Assembly: GCA_910585065.1 (NCBI GenBank)
Contig: CAJUCG010000001.1
Coordinates: 1-61,128 of the forward strand
Direction of reading: 5' to 3'
DNA length: 61,128 nt
Source: an uncultured Lachnospiraceae bacterium
GTDB taxonomy: Bacteria > Bacillota > Clostridia > Lachnospirales > Lachnospiraceae
Part shown: positions 58,569 through 61,128 of the stretch, piece after piece
Layout of the letters: the number at the start of each line of letters is the position of its first letter
Numbering within the stretch: position 1 is the stretch's first letter
The notes under the pieces: generated by a model
The model's database searches: none
What the model saw: only the letters and a program-made list of their open reading frames with translations
Told to the model about the DNA's origin: nothing
Made by a program: the position numbers and the translations under genes

Positions 58569-60239
58569 TTAAAATAGTCCTGTAATCTTTCCATCCTCGT
58601 CCACATCAATGCGCCAGGCAGCAGGTGATTTTGAAAGCCCCGGCATGGTCACAATCGTGCCCGTAAGTGCCACTACAAAACCCGCGCCCGCCGATACATA
58701 GACCTCCCGCACATGGACAGTAAAGCCCGTCGGTCTCCCAAGCTTTGTCGGATCATCCGAAAGCGAATACTGATTCTTTGCAATGCAGACCGGGAAATTT
58801 CCAAATCCCATCTGTTCAATCTTTTTTAATTGTTTTTCTGCCGCTGGCTCAAAATCTACATCTTCGGCTCCGTAAATTTCCTTTGCCACCGTCCGTATTT
58901 TCATCGCAAGCGGCATTTCGTCCGGATAGATCGGCGCGAAATTAGAAACTTTTTCCCCCAACGTCTTTATTATCTTCTCTGCCAGCTTAATTCCGCCCAT
59001 ACCGCCCTCTTCCCAAACTTTAGAAAGCGCGAACTCACAGCCCTTTTTCTCGCAGAATTCCTCTACATACATTAACTCTGCCTCCGTGTCGCTTACAAAT
59101 TGATTCAGCGTTACAATGCAGGGAACTCCAAATTTTTTAATATTTTCGATATGCTTTTCCAGATTGACAATTCCTTTTGCAAGTGCGGCAATGTTTTCCT
59201 CGGAAAGGTTCTCCTTCTTCGCGCCCCCATTATATTTTAGTGCGCGCACAGTCGCCACAAGCACAACTGCATCCGGCTTTAATTTTGCTATACGGCATTT
59301 GATATCAAAAAATTTCTCCGCGCCCAAATCCGCGCCAAAGCCCGCTTCCGTAATCACATAGTCCGCAAGTTTTAGAGCCGTCTTTGTCGCGCGGACCGAA
59401 TTGCAGCCGTGCGCAATATTCGCAAATGGTCCCCCGTGTACGATCGCTGGAGTATTTTCAAGCGTCTGCACCAAATTCGGGCGGATTGCGTCCCGTAACA
59501 GTGCCGCCATCGCACCCACCGCCTTTAAATCTCCCGCCGTCACTGGGTCGCCGTCATAGGTGTAGGCGACAATAATCTTTGCCAGACGCTTTTTTAAATC
59601 CGCCATATCCTCCGCCAGACACAGAATCGCCATAATCTCTGATGCGACAGTGATTACAAAATGATCCTCCCTAACTACGCCGTCCATTTTATTTCCCAGT
59701 CCAATCACAATATTTCGCAGTGCGCGGTCATTCATATCCTCACATCGCTTCCAGACCACCTGCTTTGGATCAATACAAAGTGCGTTGCCCTGCTGCAAAT
59801 GGTTGTCAAGCAGTGCTGCAAGCAGATTGTTCGCGGAGGTAATCGCGTGAAAATCCCCCGTAAAATGAAGATTTAAGTCCTCCATCGGCACCACCTGCGC
59901 CATCCCTCCTCCGGCCGCACCTCCCTTAATACCAAAACAAGGTCCTAGAGAAGGCTCCCTCAGCGCGATCACCGCCCTCCTGTCGAGTTTGGCAAAGGCC
60001 TGCCCAAGCCCAACTGTCGTGGTAGTCTTGCCCTCGCCCGCTGGGGTCGGATTGATTGCCGTCACCAATATAAGCTTTCCATCTGGATTTTTCGCAATCT
60101 TTTCATCAAGTGAATCTGCAAATTTTGCCTTGTACTTTCCATAAAATTCCAAATCATTCTCAGAAATAGAAAGCCCCGCCGCCACCTCCCCGATCGGCAG
60201 CATCTTCGCCCCCTGTGCAATTTCAATATCTGTTTTCAT
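58569..60239 (-). CDS. fhs: Formate-tetrahydrofolate ligase
   Basis: 556 residues. Makes 10-formyl-THF from formate, THF and ATP. P-loop TPAGEGKTTTTVGLGQAF; AVIALREPSLGPCFGIKGGA; AGGGMAQVVPMEDLNLHFTG; DFHAITSANNLLAALLDNHL; and C-terminal PGLSKSPAAWRIDVDEDGKI. GGAGGAG precedes the ATG. A TATAAT at 60272-60277 may be its -10, without a clear -35. Complements the folate import gene at the other end of the window. Confidence 0.98.
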   Translation of the reverse strand: MKTDIEIAQGAKMLPIGEVAAGLSISENDLEFYGKYKAKFADSLDEKIAKNPDGKLILVTAINPTPAGEGKTTTTVGLGQAFAKLDRRAVIALREPSLGPCFGIKGGAAGGGMAQVVPMEDLNLHFTGDFHAITSANNLLAALLDNHLQQGNALCIDPKQVVWKRCEDMNDRALRNIVIGLGNKMDGVVREDHFVITVASEIMAILCLAEDMADLKKRLAKIIVAYTYDGDPVTAGDLKAVGAMAALLRDAIRPNLVQTLENTPAIVHGGPFANIAHGCNSVRATKTALKLADYVITEAGFGADLGAEKFFDIKCRIAKLKPDAVVLVATVRALKYNGGAKKENLSEENIAALAKGIVNLEKHIENIKKFGVPCIVTLNQFVSDTEAELMYVEEFCEKKGCEFALSKVWEEGGMGGIKLAEKIIKTLGEKVSNFAPIYPDEMPLAMKIRTVAKEIYGAEDVDFEPAAEKQLKKIEQMGFGNFPVCIAKNQYSLSDDPTKLGRPTGFTVHVREVYVSAGAGFVVALTGTIVTMPGLSKSPAAWRIDVDEDGKITGLF

Positions 60240-60310
60240 CGCGGTACTCCTCCTGAATCTTTGATATCCCGATTATAGCAGAAAAAAGAAACAAAAGAAA
60301 GCCCTAGATT

Positions 60311-61051
60311 TTAACTGCTTACACTCATCTCCTTTTTTAGCCGTTTCATAATTTTTTTCTCCAGCCTTGATATGTAGGACTGCGAGATCCCAAGCAGATC
60401 TGCAACTTCCTTTTGTGTGCGCTCTCTTCCGTCGTTTGTCCCGATTCCAAAACGGAGCTGCACAATAATTTTCTCCCGATCCTCCAGCTTTTCAAGTGCT
60501 TTGTAAAGCTGCTTTTTATCTGCCTCCGCCTCAATACTGCGATAAATTCCATCCTCCTCCGTGCCCAAAATATCGGAGAGCAGCAATTCATTTCCGTCCC
60601 AATCCACATTTAACGGCTCGTCAATCGAAACCTCCTGCTTAATCTTGTTATTGCGCCGCAGATACATTAAAATCTCATTCTCAATACAGCGCGATGCATA
60701 GGTTGCAAATTTGATCTTCTTCTCCGGATTAAAGGTGTTGATTGCCTTCATCAGCCCGATCGTTCCGATCGAGATCAGATCTTCCACCCCAACCCCCGTA
60801 TTATCAAATTTCTTTGCGATATAGACAACAAGGCGCAGATTATGTTTTGCTAAAATCGCGCGCGCAGTCGCGTCCTCTGATGTTCCCAAAAGCAAGAGTA
60901 CATCCGATTCCTGACTTGTAGTAAGCGGCGCGGGCAAAATCTCTGCTCCGCCGATATAGTGGATCTCCCCCCTCTTCCCAAACAGCATACTAAATAGATT
61001 CGGTTTTAAACGAACCTGAAATTTGTTTGCCCAAACGATCTTAAACAGCAT
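60311..61051 (-). CDS. sigE: Sporulation sigma factor sigma-E precursor
   Basis: 246 residues. An N-terminal pro-sequence of about 32 residues precedes HYIGGAEILPAPL, the cut site used by SpoIIGA in Bacillus (Tyr-Ile). Region 2: DLISIGTIGLMKAINTFNPE and KIKFATYASRCIENEILMYL, RRNNKIKQEVSIDEPLNVDW; region 4: VADLLGISQSYISRLEKKIM. Mother-cell sigma factor active after septation. AAGGGGATT precedes the ATG. spoIIGA would lie beyond the right edge. Confidence 0.97.
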   Translation of the reverse strand: MLFKIVWANKFQVRLKPNLFSMLFGKRGEIHYIGGAEILPAPLTTSQESDVLLLLGTSEDATARAILAKHNLRLVVYIAKKFDNTGVGVEDLISIGTIGLMKAINTFNPEKKIKFATYASRCIENEILMYLRRNNKIKQEVSIDEPLNVDWDGNELLLSDILGTEEDGIYRSIEAEADKKQLYKALEKLEDREKIIVQLRFGIGTNDGRERTQKEVADLLGISQSYISRLEKKIMKRLKKEMSVSS

Positions 61052-61128
61052 AATCCCCTTTCCTTTCCTTTCAAATTTCTCTCTTCCAAAACTTTTGCGA
61101 AAATATTTTTTCCTTACGGAAAAAAGTC

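Noticed and set aside
1..61128. CRISPR arrays, tRNA, rRNA, insertion sequences, prophage or defence genes
   Set aside because: No regularly spaced repeats, no recognisable tRNA/rRNA segments and no transposase, integrase or restriction proteins among the translated frames. The only repeats are short and local.

Overview
The window looks like a chromosome segment from a motile, spore-forming, anaerobic Clostridia of the Lachnospiraceae type. The evidence is a Bacillus-like fla/che operon with the Firmicutes genes fliY, cheC, cheD and flhF/flhG, a codY directly upstream of flgB, a sporulation sigma-E gene carrying a pro-sequence, and formate-tetrahydrofolate ligase. Several proteins (the DUF3793, DUF6115 and FapA families and the flagellar TIGR02530 type) are commonly seen in Lachnospiraceae. 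No rRNA, tRNA, CRISPR array, insertion sequence or phage gene was seen. Species cannot be assigned from this sequence alone.

Layout. (1) 1-11.7 kb is an accessory metabolic stretch: the start of a chemoreceptor gene, a VOC-fold protein, a folate ECF transporter S component behind a THF riboswitch, a MocR-type regulator, an ApbE/NusG-II/Gx-transporter trio, a DUF3793 protein, an unrecognised 440-residue protein behind a very good sigma-28 promoter, and larE-larB-larC for the nickel-pincer cofactor. (2) 11.8-13.7 kb holds rpsB-tsf with its own promoter and a structured leader. (3) 13.8-49.3 kb is one minus-strand fla/che supra-operon of about 40 genes. It runs from flgB at 49.2 kb through basal body, hook, stator, switch, export, chemotaxis and sigma-28 genes, ending in fapA, a small unknown gene, a DUF6115 (SwrB-like) gene and a truncated MltG-like gene. 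(4) 49.5-55.2 kb is comM-dprA-topA and codY, the same neighbourhood that precedes flgB in Bacillus subtilis. (5) 55.5-61.1 kb has nrdR, ymxH/ylmC, a GH10 xylanase-like lipoprotein with a DUF4867-like partner, fhs and sigE.

How the parts fit. A sigma-A promoter at about 49.3 kb appears to drive the fla/che operon, and a CodY-like site lies just upstream. The encoded FliA then acts at sigma-28 promoters, one of which (8688-8714) drives the unknown 440-residue gene outside the operon. Stem-loops between flgE and flbD, fliQ and fliR, and cheW and cheC divide the long transcript. cheR is not in the window. No terminator was seen between the end of the fla/che operon and the rpsB promoter.

The best leads for something new are the sigma-28-controlled 440-residue protein with its hairpin-rich leader, the folate S component with about 155 extra membrane residues inside it, the methionine-rich FliY linker, and the uncharacterised small genes around fliA.
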